Notes under the pieces: model-generated | What the model was told of the DNA's origin: nothing | The model's database searches: none | Seen by the model: only the letters and a program-made list of their open reading frames with translations | In this document: positions 38,195-50,440 of the stretch, one piece after another | How the letters are laid out: every line of letters starts with the position of its first letter | How positions within the stretch are numbered: position 1 is the stretch's first letter | Assembly (NCBI GenBank): GCA_015179025.1 | Contig: WHUX01000010.1 | Location: 186,001 to 250,000, forward strand | Source: Terfezia claveryi | Lineage: Eukaryota > Ascomycota > Pezizomycetes > Pezizales > Pezizaceae | Direction: 5' to 3' | DNA length: 64,000 nt | Translations under genes and position numbers: made by a program

Positions 38195-39906
38195 TCATAC
38201 CCATTTGGCGAGCAGGTCCGGCGGTAGGATTGAAACCCGCCCAATTTCTGTCTCTTTCTCTCCCTTGCTTTGCTTAACCCTGTATGGCCTTATTCTCCCT
38301 GAATTATCGACCACTACTTTACATCTTCCTGCCTTACCCGCGGCCTTCCTAATTTTCCGAAGCACAACTACAAGTTTTCTCAGGTTCTCCACATGATCAT
38401 TCTCCCAAGCCTGTAATACCTTTCTATATTGCACCGTAGATCGGTACTTCCCCACTATCTCGCATCCGGGACCTTTGTGCGCCTGCTCGCCCTCGTGAAA
38501 ATTGTGATCGAGAGGTTCAACTGCGTCAACATCAAAAAAGGAAGAACCGAGGTTGGCTCGGTACCAGATATTGGAAACTGGTGTATCAAAGCCGAGGTAC
38601 TGGGTAAGGCTTTCTGCCTCAGTGGGGGGCGTAGGTGCTATGGTGGGAAGAAGCTGGAGCCTTTTGTGGTAGTGATACTGGAGTGGGCTTTCCCCCGGGC
38701 CCCAACTGACAGACGAGCGTGAGGATACCATTGATCGGAAGGAAGCTTGAGAGTGTGCAGAGGATGTTGATGATATGGAATCACCACGCTGTCGAGTATA
38801 CCGGCTTCCGTCAAAGGACGTCATTTTGATTTGTGGGATTTCGTCATGTTGAACATCGCTGTGCATTCCTACACGCTCCATTGCATTACTCAAATCGACA
38901 ACCTGATCGAGCTTCTCCAACTGCCATATGTATGCTTCAGGGTCCTTGGAAATGCTCGCGTCATCGCTGACAGTCATTCCCAGAACATTGTCGTGCACGG
39001 CATTTCCATCGTCATTGAGATAGGGTTTGCTATCGACCGAAACTCTGTCATGTACGTTTCGTCTCCATTCGTCCACATGGTTAATGACCCTAACTTTTGT
39101 CCTCTTTCTAACTCTCAAGCACTTCTCGCTTTCCCCATTTTGCTCTTGGATATTTTTCTGCTCTAGTTTTGTCGCCGGTAGATTTCCGATTGGTGAGTAT
39201 TTGATCATACATCGCATTCCCGCAAGGTCATAGGTGACAATTCTAGTATTTTCGCTGCATTCTGTGCTCTTATCTGAGTTCAAGATTTCTGCGCTGTGTT
39301 CCAAGAATTCCGCCCCATGATCGTCACCAGAATCATCGCCAGTAATAGCAACATCATCCTCTTGTAGGTTCCCGGAAGATAGGAGCACGGTACCTGCAAC
39401 ATCACCAATGGAGTATCGACCAGTTTGGAGATGAGGAGGCCTAATTAGCTCAACATAAAATTTGAGTTCCCCGGGGGCCTTTCTCCGAGACCCTGAGCCA
39501 GAAACAAGCCTGAATAGTTTCCGCAAGCTCGTTCGCGAAGCCATAAAGTCTAGGCCAGAGAGATCATAATTTGGGTCCTTTTCTAGAACTGCTCTAATCA
39601 TTGGCTCCAGGGGGCTTATAAGCAGTGGTCGGTTCGATACATCTTCTATAAAATCAGGCTTAGCGCATATGCATACAGATTTTTTTCCACAGGACGCATA
39701 CCTGAATTGTTTCGAACATCTTTATCTGTTGGCTTGTATGAGCATACCAGCTCAACCCTTTGAGGGTGAATGGATGCTGAAGATGGAACTGGAGCACGCA
39801 CTCCCTTAGACTTAAAGCTAGGCTGAAGGCTTGAGGCTGGTAATGGCAAAAGACTGTTGCTTGAGGGGGGTTGCGCAGATGTGATGAGGTCCAACGGAAT
39901 CGACAT
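38195..39906 (-). CDS. Conserved fungal protein of unknown function (often mislabelled geranylgeranyl pyrophosphate synthetase)
   Basis: There are two exons, 39906-39702 and 39645-38195, with a 56-nt intron (GTATGC to TATAG) that preserves phase. They encode 551 residues. The layout matches, from memory, a family of Pezizomycotina proteins that databases often call geranylgeranyl pyrophosphate synthetase without the DDxxD motifs. It has a proline-rich N-terminus and a VELVCSYKPTD segment. This is followed by SPLEPMIRAVLEKDPNYDLSGLDFMASRTSLRKLFRLV, then an ELKFYVELI strand region, and then TRIVTYDLAGMRCMIKY. No prenyl-synthase motif is present here, so I give no enzymatic role. A Ser-rich middle (SSTSSAHSQASFRSMVSSRSS) is probably disordered. 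The C-terminal basic stretch (LRKIRKAAGKAGRCKVV) could bind nucleic acid, but this is speculation. Confidence 0.8.
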
Positions 39907-42900
39907 TTCGAGATCTTATCAACCTCTTGCTGAAGTCAAAAGTATGTACACCGCCACACTTATCAATGCCAGGGAGAATATACAGTGGGTGGTTATGGTG
40001 TATTAGGAAGTGAATTCAGAGAAGAGCTTGATTTAGAGAGCGAGCAACACAGGTAGGATGATTGGAATGTATTTAAAAAGAACAAACATAAAAATATATG
40101 TTTGAAGTATAAAAAGAAAACTTTTATGGGAGCTGACATATCACATTATTTATTGATTTGGGGTAAATTGTCTACCATCTTCTGTACAATCCACATAGAA
40201 GCCCTATTAAACAAAACCATCACACCATCAGCCAGTCAAGGACTGGATATGAAACAGGTATGTTAGATGGTGTAGCAGGTGAGTGGTTGATATCGATAGT
40301 GTTCAACTCTGCAACAATGACATGCTACAGGGAGATATACCAAGATAGTTGCAATATTTACCCTCCCAGAATGCTGAACTATCATTGGACCAAATGTGCA
40401 CAACTTTAGCCTCTAGACACACTTGGCTTCTGCCTTTAAAATCTGCATGCGGGGTTTTTATTGCTGTGCACTGCTGTGTGTAAAGTATAATCTCGTGTCA
40501 CACAATTTTGGATGAGTCTAGTTGGTGCATTCTAGATCTGAATTGAACTCTGGGATAGACCTCCCCTTAGGGAATATTCCAACTTCGATACCTGAGGTGG
40601 TGACTCTGCACAAGTTTGAAGAAGTGAATGCTGACAACTGGAAAAGAGAATCTGTTGTTCTAGAGATTATTGTCATGAGAAATTTGAAATACTTTAAGCC
40701 TATTATTTTATGTGCTTTTGCTCGTCTAGCTGCTTTGCCGAAGTACTTATGTCACTATTCCGATGGTACTCGTTCGATGTCAACTCCTTACATCCCTGTA
40801 AACTATACAGGGACTCTACTATATGTCACAGTTTATATCATTTTGTAAGCGAGTTTGGGTGCCTAGTCAGTCCCGGGCAGCCCAGGGCGAAGATTAGTGT
40901 GCGTACCGTACCACATGAGCTGGTGCAGGTTCAATTCGACTATGCCGCTAAAAGACGTGGTGTGCGGGGAACATGCATGGACCAGAGTGTGCGTGTAAGC
41001 TTATCTCTTCATACCAAGTATTTTATTGCTCTATGTCACGATTTTGTGCAATAACGTGCGCGGCAGGTAATCAAATGGACCATGCGGAAGATTTGTTGGC
41101 AGTTACAGAGATGGGACGACATGCACGAAACATATCTGTAATACACATAAATTACTTGCATATTCTGCATCTGCTCTACAGTGCCTATCCTCTGCGGGCT
41201 TTTCTCTTGTGTCATTGGTGGTTTTCGGGGGCCATCTATGTACAGCTTGTTGTCGAAGTTCTGTCATGCTAACTGTAAAAATGTATGGTACGAGGTCATC
41301 GAAATTTTACAGCAACATCTTACATACTTACTCTCGATATCTCTCTTGTTGGGCTACTACCAGTGCCGTGTACCATCAACCGCTGAGAAATATGAACGGA
41401 AATAGGTTGTTTGAACTGTCCGATACGCCGATCGCCTTTTACTTAAATATGATTGGACAATAAACAATACTTGTGCATTTTTTTCTAATGCGCTTTTCTG
41501 CAAGCATCAGTGGCCGCGTGAACTACTGCGAGGCATGGATGCATGTATGTCAATGATCGACGCAAAAGAATATATCAAAATCCGATGATACCTCACCACA
41601 GCATGCCTATATATGTAGCTCAGTCTCGGACGGCTGATAATTTCCCTAACACAAAATTCAAGTTCAGGCGAGGGGAAAGATTGTCCGGTCTGATTTGCTT
41701 TTCCAACAAAAGAATACCCTTAGCCTTACATCATACAACTTGTCTGGTTGCAACCTTGGCACGAAGAGTCCTCAGTAGAAGAGGTTAGGTCTCTGGCCAC
41801 GAATCAGGGAGCTTGGCGTCTGAGACATCTTGATAGAGCAATCTTCCAGCCAAACGTCGGTCCCCGTCATATATGCCTGTGCATAGAACCATCCACCAGC
41901 AAAGAGTTGTGGGGCGCCTGCACCGACCACTGAGCAGATATCTATATAGTCGCGCTTGTCGCATGAAGTTATACGTTAGTGAATCTGCAGACAGGCAATA
42001 AGCTCATTAGCTTGACTGCAGACACACAAAGGTGCCAGTTAACCTTAATTCTTGATGTAAATGGCCATGGCTCACTTGAACAATCAGGATATTCCATCAG
42101 GAATCAAACTCAGGTATACCAAAATTCGAGGAGCAAGAAATACTCTTTGTGAAGGCAACCAGAAATTTTGGGAGGAGTGGTGGCACGAATCGTTCATTGC
42201 TCCTTGAGGCCAGCGCCTACCTGAGATAATTGACAACTTGTGGTATGCCCTGAATAACATTTTTCCATTCGTTTCCAAAATTCTGCTTTGCATCCAGGCT
42301 GGCTTTTGCTCACCAAGACTTTTTGGTGTGTCACCGTTGTAGAATGAGGGGTGAAGAGGTTAGGCGGCGCTTGCCGAAACGAGGCTGGGATAATTTCTGC
42401 TACGGTAAACTAGAAATTATGGGAGGGGAGTTACTCCCATCCAACTTGAAGCTCCGTCATTTACATTCGTAGTTTATTCATCCTGTTGGCATACATACAG
42501 TGTAGAGTGCTACATTATAGGTAATTCTGTTTATCTCTTCCGTGCCCGAAATCAGTTTAGTTTTTTTTTTTTTCCAGTACTCCCAGTAAGGGGACTATGA
42601 CGAGGAAATCAGTTTAGTGGACTAGAGTTATTCTTTTGGAGTCAGAGTTTGATTGATGTGTTTAGTCTGGTTGGCCCAACGTCTCCTATGATGAGTTATA
42701 GAGTCGAGGTACGCAGTTGGCTCTGGCTATACACGCTTGTCTCGGGGAGTCCCAATCACGTGATGCCAAAAAAAAAATTAAGTTATAAATAAACCCTGGA
42801 ATTGAAATTTCGGCCTACAGAATTATCTGCCCTATGGGTTTTCGGCTCCAGGCCTCTCTGCGCCGGGGATTAAGCAAGATTGTTGCCACCGCAACCAGTC

Positions 42901-43358
42901 ATTAGGGGGTATAAGGTGTGATGATGCAATAATTCGGGCAGCCTTTCATACAATGCCGACCTCTACTTGGTACCGAGAATAGGAATGTGTCTTGCCGTCT
43001 ATTCATATCGGTGGAGAATACAGTTTTATATCGGCTCGCCAGATAAGCATTCGGCAACGCCTAAGCGAACTTGTGAAACTTTAATGGCCCTCAATTTTAC
43101 CGAGACTAAACTACTTCTAGACAAAGACTCTAACTAAACTCCGTTAAACTCGGCCCGCGTTGAACCTATTATGGATCGGGCCGAGGATGGTGCCCAACCG
43201 CATACCCGTCATTGCGGCTTCAATGGACACCACCGCCATGCAACCGTATAAGAAACCTGGTTTTGCTAAGACAGCGTACAGTGCGTATTCCTCCCTCGCG
43301 TTGAGAACTCATAGCATACATCATTCAATTTGAATTATACGCAAACATATACACTACC
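39907..43358. other. 3.4-kb gene-free stretch
   Basis: Overlapping ORFs at 40522-41463 and 41543-41933 show no domain and shift frame repeatedly. A TAGTCTGGTTGGCCC motif lies near 42664 and a TGTCTGGTTGCAACC variant near 41741. A poly-T run lies near 42561-42574. Confidence 0.45.
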
Positions 43359-44598
43359 ATGGTACAATTCAAAGCCGCTCTTTGGTCGACCCTTCTTGCA
43401 AGTGCAGGTTTGGTGGCTGCATATCCAGCTTCAGCTCCTTATGCTCAGAGTGTGGCTCTCGAGGAACATGGTGTATGTGGACAGATCCCCTGCCATGTAT
43501 ATCGCGGCTTGTTAATGGATTGACAAATTACAGGCACTCATAGCTCGTGCTGTCGACCCCGCTAGAATTGATGCCATCAGGAACAGGGTCAATCGCCCCA
43601 AAGAGGTTTCCGGGCCGGAACCGGAACCCAAATTACTTGGGGACAAAAAGGTCGCTCACTCTCCTTCAGGAAAGCCTCCATTCCAGGCAGCCGGAAGCGT
43701 TCAGCCTCCAAAAGGCCCCAATCAGAACTCCAACCCACCCAAGCAGCAACTTGCTGGCCCACCACAGAAGGATAAGTCTACTCCCAAGCCACCACCCAAG
43801 GCACTTCTCCCAGGAGCCAACAAGCTTGCAACATCAACAGGTGATCAACCTCAACAGGCTCCTATACTCAGAGGGAGCCGCCCCAGCCACAATGCTAAAA
43901 AAGGGGGCTCAGGGAAGCTTACTACCGACTCAGGCGCTGCCCCCAGAGCCACGCCACAGTCTAGCAAGATAACTGGTGGAACGTCCTCCCAGCCAAACCC
44001 CAGCACAAACATTTCACGTGGTGGAAATGCAGCCCGCCCGGATGGCAAAGACCCTAAAAGGGCTAAAGTGGAGCGTAAGGGGAAGCCGAAGGTGCAGAAT
44101 GGCAGCGGTGATCTCGAGGGGAGTGAACGTGTAGCACGGGATGCAGTTGAGGGCGCTGGCGTCCCGAAAGACAGAGCACAACCAAGCAAAGACCTTAAAG
44201 CTTTGAAGAAGCCCAATACAAAGAATAAACAAGGATCTGTTGGTAAAGGTGGGCTACAGATCAAGCCACCACAGTCTCAACCACAGGCGAGCCCAGGAGC
44301 GAGTGAGAGTGGCCCTGCTCCAAGGGAGAGTGCTCAAGAGGATCATCATGGGGGTTTCGGAGCGGATGGAGCGGATGACGATGAAGAAAATTATTTTGAG
44401 TGGTTTAGGGCTAGAGACAAGACACCAACCAAGTATGTAGTGAAGGCGAAGGATGGGTACAAGAGCCAGTATAAGTTGGACCAAGGGGAAGACGGTTTGG
44501 AGAAATTGCCAACCAACCAGAGGCGGAGGGAGTTGCAACAGAAGGGAAAGGACGTTAAGGCAAACGAGGGAGTGGAGAATATAAGTGCAGAGAAGTAG
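43359..44598 (+). CDS. Secreted low-complexity basic protein, unrecognised
   Basis: There are two exons, 43359-43472 and 43534-44598, with a 61-nt intron (GTATGT to TTACAG), giving 392 residues. The central part of exon 2 has no in-frame ATG, so a simple ORF scan sees only its tail. Residues 1-21 are a clear signal peptide (MVQFKAALWSTLLASAGLVAA), and the intron falls soon after it. The mature part is rich in Pro, Lys, Gly, Ser and Gln (for example PPKGPNQNSNPPKQQ, KPPPKALLPG) and almost free of cysteine. It ends in an acidic patch (DGADDDEENYFEWFRARDK) and a Lys/Arg/Glu-rich tail. I recognise no domain. Secretion is well supported; an effector or cell-wall role is only a hypothesis. Its layout parallels that of the gene at 62556. 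Confidence 0.85.
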
Positions 44599-45204
44599 AA
44601 GGTAAATTAGCGGAGAGTACTTTGAGGAGACACGTATTCGTGTAGAGGAGAGGATTTTTATCTAAGGAAGTTGGTCACTATTGCTGGTAAAAAATGAGGA
44701 TGTATACATTATAAGTTGCCAGTTACACATTTTCATATGATTTCTATTGCTCTCACGCATGACTATAGACAGCGGGGCCCTTTGACCAGCTGATCAGGAT
44801 GGTGAATTATTTGTGTTTAGATACTGGCATAACTGATGAGTTGAACCCCGTATCTGGCAGCCTTCATGTTACAATTTACAATTATCGTCTAATTGTGTCT
44901 AATTTACTCCGTATTGATAAGTCAAGTTTGCATGATCGTTTTGGGTATAAAGAGCTAGCGTATGTCCCAATTCGGATATTATACCTGTTTGGCCCAAATC
45001 GGACTAGCAGGAATAATTTCACATTCGACCGACATCCCAAAAAGGCTTGGTTAATCATGCCGATCTCGCGCAAGGAAATGCTTCATCTAATTCCAAAGGG
45101 CAGAGAGTTTTTATAAGATGAATTGGAGATGATAGCGAGGCTGAATGTGAGGCTCAAATCCGAGTTTCACCAACACTACTGTTGTGTAGGGATAATTAAT
45201 AATT
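44599..45204. other. 3' flank, no supported gene
   Basis: The ORF at 44799-45116 (+, 105 codons) starts 200 bp after the upstream stop. It has no signal peptide or recognisable domain, and I could not tell whether it is real. Confidence 0.35.
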
Positions 45205-45614
45205 AGAGACCTTCCGAAATCCCTCTAGAGGGCGAGAGGCCCCTGCAACAACGCCAAGAGTGGCGGTACCACAACTCTAGAGCGCCAGCGAGCTACAGAA
45301 AAAAGTGAATGCCGGTGTTTACAGCTACAGAACTTTCCGCAACAACCACGCATCGGAAACGACTCCAGATAGCTCTAATAAATCCTCAAAGATATTAGAT
45401 GAGTTCACAGAGTGATACCAGACTGGGCATGCAGTAATAGTAATGATTCTGACATGGTGACTGCAAACGTGTTACCGGTACAGGTTGATGTTGTTGCGTG
45501 TTGTTTTCTACACGTGCTGATTAATTCCATAGCTTTAGAAATATTTCGGAAGGTCTTCTTACTCCTCTAGAGCGGAACCCTGATCCCAGTCAGCGCCACG
45601 CCCTCTGGAAGGTC
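45205..45614. mobile_element. Possible 0.4-kb TIR element
   Basis: GAGACCTTCCGAAAT at 45205-45219 is mirrored by ATTTCGGAAGGTCT at about 45542-45555. A second inverted GGAAGGTCTC lies at about 45605-45614, next to an AGAGGGCG/CGCCCTCT pair. The arms are short and partly nested, so the ends are uncertain. Confidence 0.4.
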
Positions 45615-46017
45615 TCTGTCTACAAGTTGAGGTCGGACAGGCAACCGGATTGTTGCACAGCTCCAAAATTAGATAGGTTACACTGCCACATGTGATTCGT
45701 TGGAAAAGTTGTTGTGATCAACAACGAGAGAAGCCCTACCATTCGTGTGTCTGGGATCGACTGCCGTCATAACTATCCAGTTTAGCAAACGTTCATTACC
45801 AACTAGTGCTGACGCACAGGAAAAGACGCCCGCTTCACCAATGCCTGTCTAGAGAGCCTCTTAGGGAGTAGTAGAGTAGAGCTCCTCAGCATCATAAAAG
45901 ATGGAATTGATCCAGGTTAACGTTGACAGCATTGGCGCAGGCTTCGCTGTAGGGTATCGAGGGGACTTTGTAATCACATCCACATAGGGGCTATATACTG
46001 TACCTAATTGAGTGGAC

Positions 46018-47649
46018 ATGAAACTCCCTCAACGCGTCTTTTGCAACGCTGCTTTTTCTGCCACTCTCGGCCACCGCGGGCACCATTGAAAGCCTTAGAA
46101 AGTGCAAGTGCCAGCCGGCCCTCCAATGTTGGCCTTCGAAGGCGGATTGGCTTGGCAGCAAATCAATTCCACAGTCGGTGGGATGCTAATTGCGGATATT
46201 CGCCCAATTTCATTTGCTTGCTACAAGGGAACGCCTGATTATAACAAGGCACGGTGTGATGAGGTAACGAAGAACTTGAGGATGCGATTTGGAGGGATAA
46301 AATTCCACTCTTGTCCTCTATTTCAACTCCAAGCTGATTATCCAATCTTAGGCGACGTCCTACAAATAAGCTTGGAAACCTGCCCCCCTTCTGGAAGAAA
46401 GCTGTTACCTCCCCTCGCTTGTCAGCAACAAGACTAGAGGGCAATGCACAGGATATTTCCGCGGCGGTTAAGTTCGCTGCAAATCACAGCATTCCTGTTG
46501 TGATCAAGAACACTGGGAAGGACGGTTGTAGTAGGGGCAGCCAGCACAGTGGGAGTGACTGGGGGCTACATTCAAGGTGGTGGGCACAGTCTTGGAAGGG
46601 GTTGGCGGGTCGAATTTGAGGTCGTACTTGCAGACGTAAGTTCTGCTGCCTACGCTAATTTATATTCCAGTAAAACTATGTTGATAAATATGGGGTAGGG
46701 GTCCATATTCAAAGCCTCCGCCTGCACCAACTCCGACTTGTTTTGGGCTCTCCGCGGCGGTGGTGGATCGACCTACGGCGCCGTCACAAGTGTCGTACTC
46801 CGCACCCACGAGAATGTTTCAATGGTTCAGTACTTCCTCAACGTGGGCATCCCAATCCTTCCCAATGGAACTGGAACTGTGAATAACACTGGGAATTAGT
46901 CAATAGGTGGCATATCCTGGCTCCTGCACTTAACGATCTTGGAGGCAGCGGATATTATTACCTGGCCACAGATTTCCCATTGCCGGGGCTGAAGTTAACT
47001 GTGAATAGATTATTGGTTACTTGTTCTTCTTTGGGCAAAAAGACACCAAGGGAGTAGAGAAGCTTTTTAAGCCATTCCATGACTGGCTGTATAAGGCGGT
47101 TGAGCGTCCTTTTGTCAATGTAACAATTTCTCCTGCTGCACCGGCTATGAGTTATCCCAACTACGCTCGATGGCCAAGGCGACAACACTGTCCTTGGATC
47201 AAGATTCCCTTCCCGGGAACCCCTCGGGTGTCCAAAACACAACAGAATGCCCTTAGAGACATCGACTACGTCGGCCCTGGGCCTAAACCAGTCGATTCTG
47301 CGGCGCACTCCGCTTGGAGGAAAGCTATCGCGCATATTGTGGTCAGTATTAATTGGGAACAAGGGGACAGTTTCAAAAAGCAAGATGAAGTCAAGGGTTT
47401 GATGAGTGACTATATAGTGCCACGATTGAAGAAGTTGGATTATTGGCACGAAGACGGAAACGCAGACTATGGGGTCGTATGTGAATGGGGCAGATAAGGA
47501 GGAGTTGAATTGGCAGCATCTGGGGAGAAAAGTATGGAAGGTTGAAGAAGATGAAGGCCAAGTATGATCCCAATGGGGAGTTTTGGTGTAGGCAGTGTTT
47601 TGGGAGTGAGGATTGGGACCTTGATGGGATTTGTAGGTTCTCTTACTAA
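46018..47649 (+). pseudogene. Broken FAD-linked oxidoreductase (berberine-bridge type)
   Basis: Homology to secreted FAD-binding PCMH/BBE oxidoreductases is continuous, but the frame changes repeatedly. Pieces in order are: a signal-like leader, TLLFLPLSATAG, then CKCQPALQCWPSKADW (about 46022-46150); INSTVGGMLIADIRP in another frame (about 46150-46300); and DISAAVKFAANHSIPVVIKNTGKD in a third (about 46388-46520). Next comes an abrupt jump to VVGAASTVGVTGGYIQGGGHS (about 46528-46600), where the segment that normally links NTGHD to the VGG motif is missing, including the FAD-binding region. Then follow SDLFWALRGGGGSTYGAVTSV (about 46735-46800), LGGSGYYYLATDFPLPG, and FGQKDTKGVEKLFKPFHDWL (about 47021). 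The end carries GADKEELNWQ and YDPNGEFWCRQCFGSEDWD in two further frames. At least five frame changes plus an internal deletion make the gene non-functional. Introns cannot explain most of the breaks. Confidence 0.85.
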
Positions 47650-47857
47650 GTCGAACCGAACTGGTGGGTTCATTTGTTAATATGGATATTTTAGTTTTAC
47701 TGTCGGAGGTATAAGTAGATCATCAATTATATCCCCACCATGCAAGAACACTCTAGAAACCAACAGGTAAAAGCAAGCTGCATATTGTGTCGAGAGATCG
47801 GGTGTTTTGTCCCGTTTTTTTGCAAGTGTATTCTGCAAGAATAATCATTTCCCTGCA

Positions 47858-48002
47858 ATGAGATATGTACGCTTATTAGATCTGCATTTCGAGCCCCAAG
47901 AACCAGGTTCACTTGGCTGCAGTGTCAAGGAGGGTTTCGTGGGCTTGTGTGGGTTGCCGAAGGAGATCTATAAGATGGATGGACCTCACATGTGTTTGTA
48001 CA
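47858..48002 (+). CDS. Possible first exon of a small Cys-containing protein
   Basis: The open segment starts ATGAGATATGTACG and encodes 48 residues with four cysteines in the second half (GCSVKEG, GLCGLPK, HMCLY). It stops exactly at a consensus donor GTAAGT (48003). No downstream exon could be joined with confidence; the ORF at 48139-48459 is one candidate. It may be a fragment. Confidence 0.25.
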
Positions 48003-48030
48003 GTAAGTACCCAAGTGCTCGTCCGACATT

Positions 48031-48092
48031 GTGACATTGTGACGTTGTGATGCTATGACGTTGTGACGCTATGACGTTGTGACTTTATGATA
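48031..48092. repeat. Short minisatellite of GTGACGTT/GCTATGAC units
   Basis: Units of 8-16 bp based on GCTATGACGTTGTGAC repeat in tandem for about 60 bp. Confidence 0.8.
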
Positions 48093-48784
48093 GGTTTCTC
48101 GAGACTGCGACTCTAAATGGAGACTAGACTAAAACTCATTGGCCATATCGACTTTGGGAACTATGCTTGATCTCGTTTGCGGACCAACCAGACGAACGAT
48201 ATTACGACGAGTCCATGCCCTGAAAAGTAGGCTACACATCATCACAGGTATGACAGTTCGACGGGATCCAACAACTCGCTCAATTGACAAATCATTCCTG
48301 ATCCCTGTCCATTGGGAATCCCAAGCGACCCCTGGGGCCTGGGATTGGAGGCAAGTGCAAGGGTATATCGGCAACGGGAAGGCTAACCCCACGAAACGTG
48401 CTCAATTGACCGCAACCGATTCAAGACGATCATCGCAATATGCCTCGATTGGACGGTAGTACCAAATCACAATCAAAACTACTCGAGCATTTGAGCATGT
48501 TTCGCATGACTTAGGTTCCTTGATTCGGTCTAATGTAGTCGGCGGCGTATCCTTGGAATGTCGAATTATGCTTATTTTGACATACCTTAGTGGATATGTG
48601 ATCGGCACTGGCGACTTACCTACTTGACACTTTCATGCACGTTCTCCAAGGAGGAATTTGAGAGAGAAATCTGGTAACAATGGTATAATAGAAGAGCCAA
48701 TCATTCAAGGGTCCAAGCCTGTGCTATGCTGTGGGACTAGGGTACAGTATATACATGTGCGGGGGATAACTAGGTGGGTGAAGG
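48093..48784. other. Spacer upstream of the Bim1-like gene
   Basis: It contains ORF 48139-48459 (+), which is basic and lacks a known domain. No other feature was seen. Confidence 0.4.
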
Positions 48785-48794
48785 GTATATAATT
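48785..48794 (+). promoter_or_regulatory. TATA-like box of the Bim1-like gene
   Basis: GGGTATATAATTGG lies about 100 bp upstream of the ATG at 48889, the expected range for a fungal TATA element with a short pyrimidine/CA-rich leader (CACCGCACCACTACAACAC). Confidence 0.5.
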
Positions 48795-48888
48795 GGGTTG
48801 TTCCCATATCGTCACCTGCTCATCATCCAGGTCATCAACCCCCCCAAGAGTCACCGCACCACTACAACACTTTTCGAAATAAACAATC

Positions 48889-49683
48889 ATGCACTTCTCC
48901 ACAGTTCTCACTGCTATGCTCTCTGGAGCCTCCCTTGCCTCCGCACACTTTAGTGTGATTTATCCATGGTGGCGCGGAAATTCTTTCCCGACCCAATGGT
49001 TAATTTCTCTCCTTCTTCTTTCATGGGAAGAACGACGACTAATATTGCAAAAAATAGGAACTACCCCTGCGGTGGTGTCAACCAGTCCACCTCCGCCGAC
49101 AACCGCACCCTCTGGCCTCTCGACGGTGGCTCCATCGTCTTCCATGGATCCCATCCATGGGCACAGACATACGTGAACATCGGGCTCGGTAACAACGTCA
49201 CTGCGCTGAAAGTGCCAGTTGTCCCGCCCTTCAACCAAACCGGAAACGGAACATTCTGCTTCCAACATCTGTCCATCCCAGATCAGATCATGTCCAATGT
49301 AACGGAAGGTGTTAATGCGACTCTTCAAGTTATTCAACTTTCTACCACTGGTGGCGCGCTGTACAATGTGAGTTTTGAGTTTTTTTTTTTTTTTTCTCTT
49401 TTTTTTTTCTCCCCAAGAAATGCTAATTAATAATGGGAAATAGTGTATGGATATCACTTTCTCCTCCAAAGCAAAAAACCCAGATAACACCGTCTGCTTC
49501 AACTCCACTGGCGTCGGCGCTACAAACTTGCATTACCCTCACATTGACTCGGAAACTCATGATGATCATGATGATCAAGATGAATGCAAGACAACGAAAA
49601 CATCGGGAGCGGATACCCTGAAGAGCAGCATGGGTTCCATGGCAGCCGTGGTCGTGGCGGGAATGGCGGTTTTGTTCGCTTAG
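48889..49683 (+). CDS. GPI-anchored Bim1/X325-like copper protein
   Basis: There are three exons, 48889-48998, 49058-49367 and 49444-49683. The introns (GTTAAT to AATAG; GTGAGT to AATAG) keep phase, and the product has 219 residues. A signal peptide ends in LASA, leaving an N-terminal histidine (HFSVIYPWWRGNSF). This is the copper-brace hallmark of LPMO-like proteins. The NYPCGGVNQS motif is split by intron 1, and GSHPWAQTYVNIGLG together with several N-glycosylation sites (NQT, NGT, NVT, NAT) fits the X325 family. A Ser/Thr/Asp/His tail (HDDHDDQDECKTTKTS) precedes a C-terminal hydrophobic GPI-attachment signal ending AAVVVAGMAVLFA. Family members such as cryptococcal Bim1 take up copper at the cell surface or act on the cell wall, and lack polysaccharide oxidation. 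The His/Asp-rich tail could bind extra metal. Confidence 0.93.
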
Positions 49684-50440
49684 CCTGGGAATTGCAATTT
49701 TTGGGTGGCGGAGGGGATGATGTTGGTTGAAATGTAATTTGTTTTTTCTTTTTTTTCTTTTTCTTTTTGGGGTGCTGATTTGTTCGGTTTGCTGGGCGCT
49801 TATACCTTTTTTTTTTTTTTTTTTTTTTTTCTTTGATGATGGGATTACGATATATCGGTATTATTCGACTTCGACCAATCCACCAACCTTTCTTCTTTCG
49901 TTTGGAGGGGGAGAGGGGAGGGATTGAACAATTAGGCATTTAGGAATTAATGGGGAAACAAAAAGAAGAAGAAGAAGAAGAAGAAGAAGGAGAACATTAA
50001 TGCCTGACCATTTTCTGACCCATAACAAATGATGTGAGATATCCAAGTGGGGTGGGGTGTGAGGGGGGAGGGGGTGGTGTCCCTTTTTCTGCCCCACTCC
50101 CCCCCAAAAAAAAAAGTGAATCTATCCGAATTCAACGGACCACCAAGAGCAAAACGAGTCTCCTTTTGAAGAGTTATCTTTGAATATGTTATGGTTATGG
50201 GTATAGTAGTCTACATATATACACACACAAAAAAACAATATATATACTGTATCCCTACATTTTATTTTTTTAAAACGCATGAAAGGAAGGAGGAAGAAAA
50301 ATGAACTGTACAATTCATTACACAAAACACACACCCCTCCCCACCCACCCAAAAGAAAAAAAAGAAAAAAAGAGCAAAACAAAAAAAAAAAAAAAAAAAA
50401 ACCACGTAACCGAAGAATTAACCTACCCCCTGACCCCACT
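49684..50440. repeat. Cluster of simple-sequence tracts
   Basis: Poly-T near 49806-49830, a (GAA)n tract at about 49963-49990, G/C homopolymers near 50058-50110 and poly-A near 50382-50400 fill the spacer between the convergent Bim1-like and SUA5 genes. ORFs here are translations of these tracts. Confidence 0.85.

Noticed and set aside
38429..39233. Plus-strand ORFs opposite the 551-residue conserved protein
   Set aside because: Antisense shadows of the minus-strand exon.
40522..41463. Chain of overlapping plus-strand ORFs that might be exons of a gene
   Set aside because: No domain, no phase-consistent splice joins and frequent stops.
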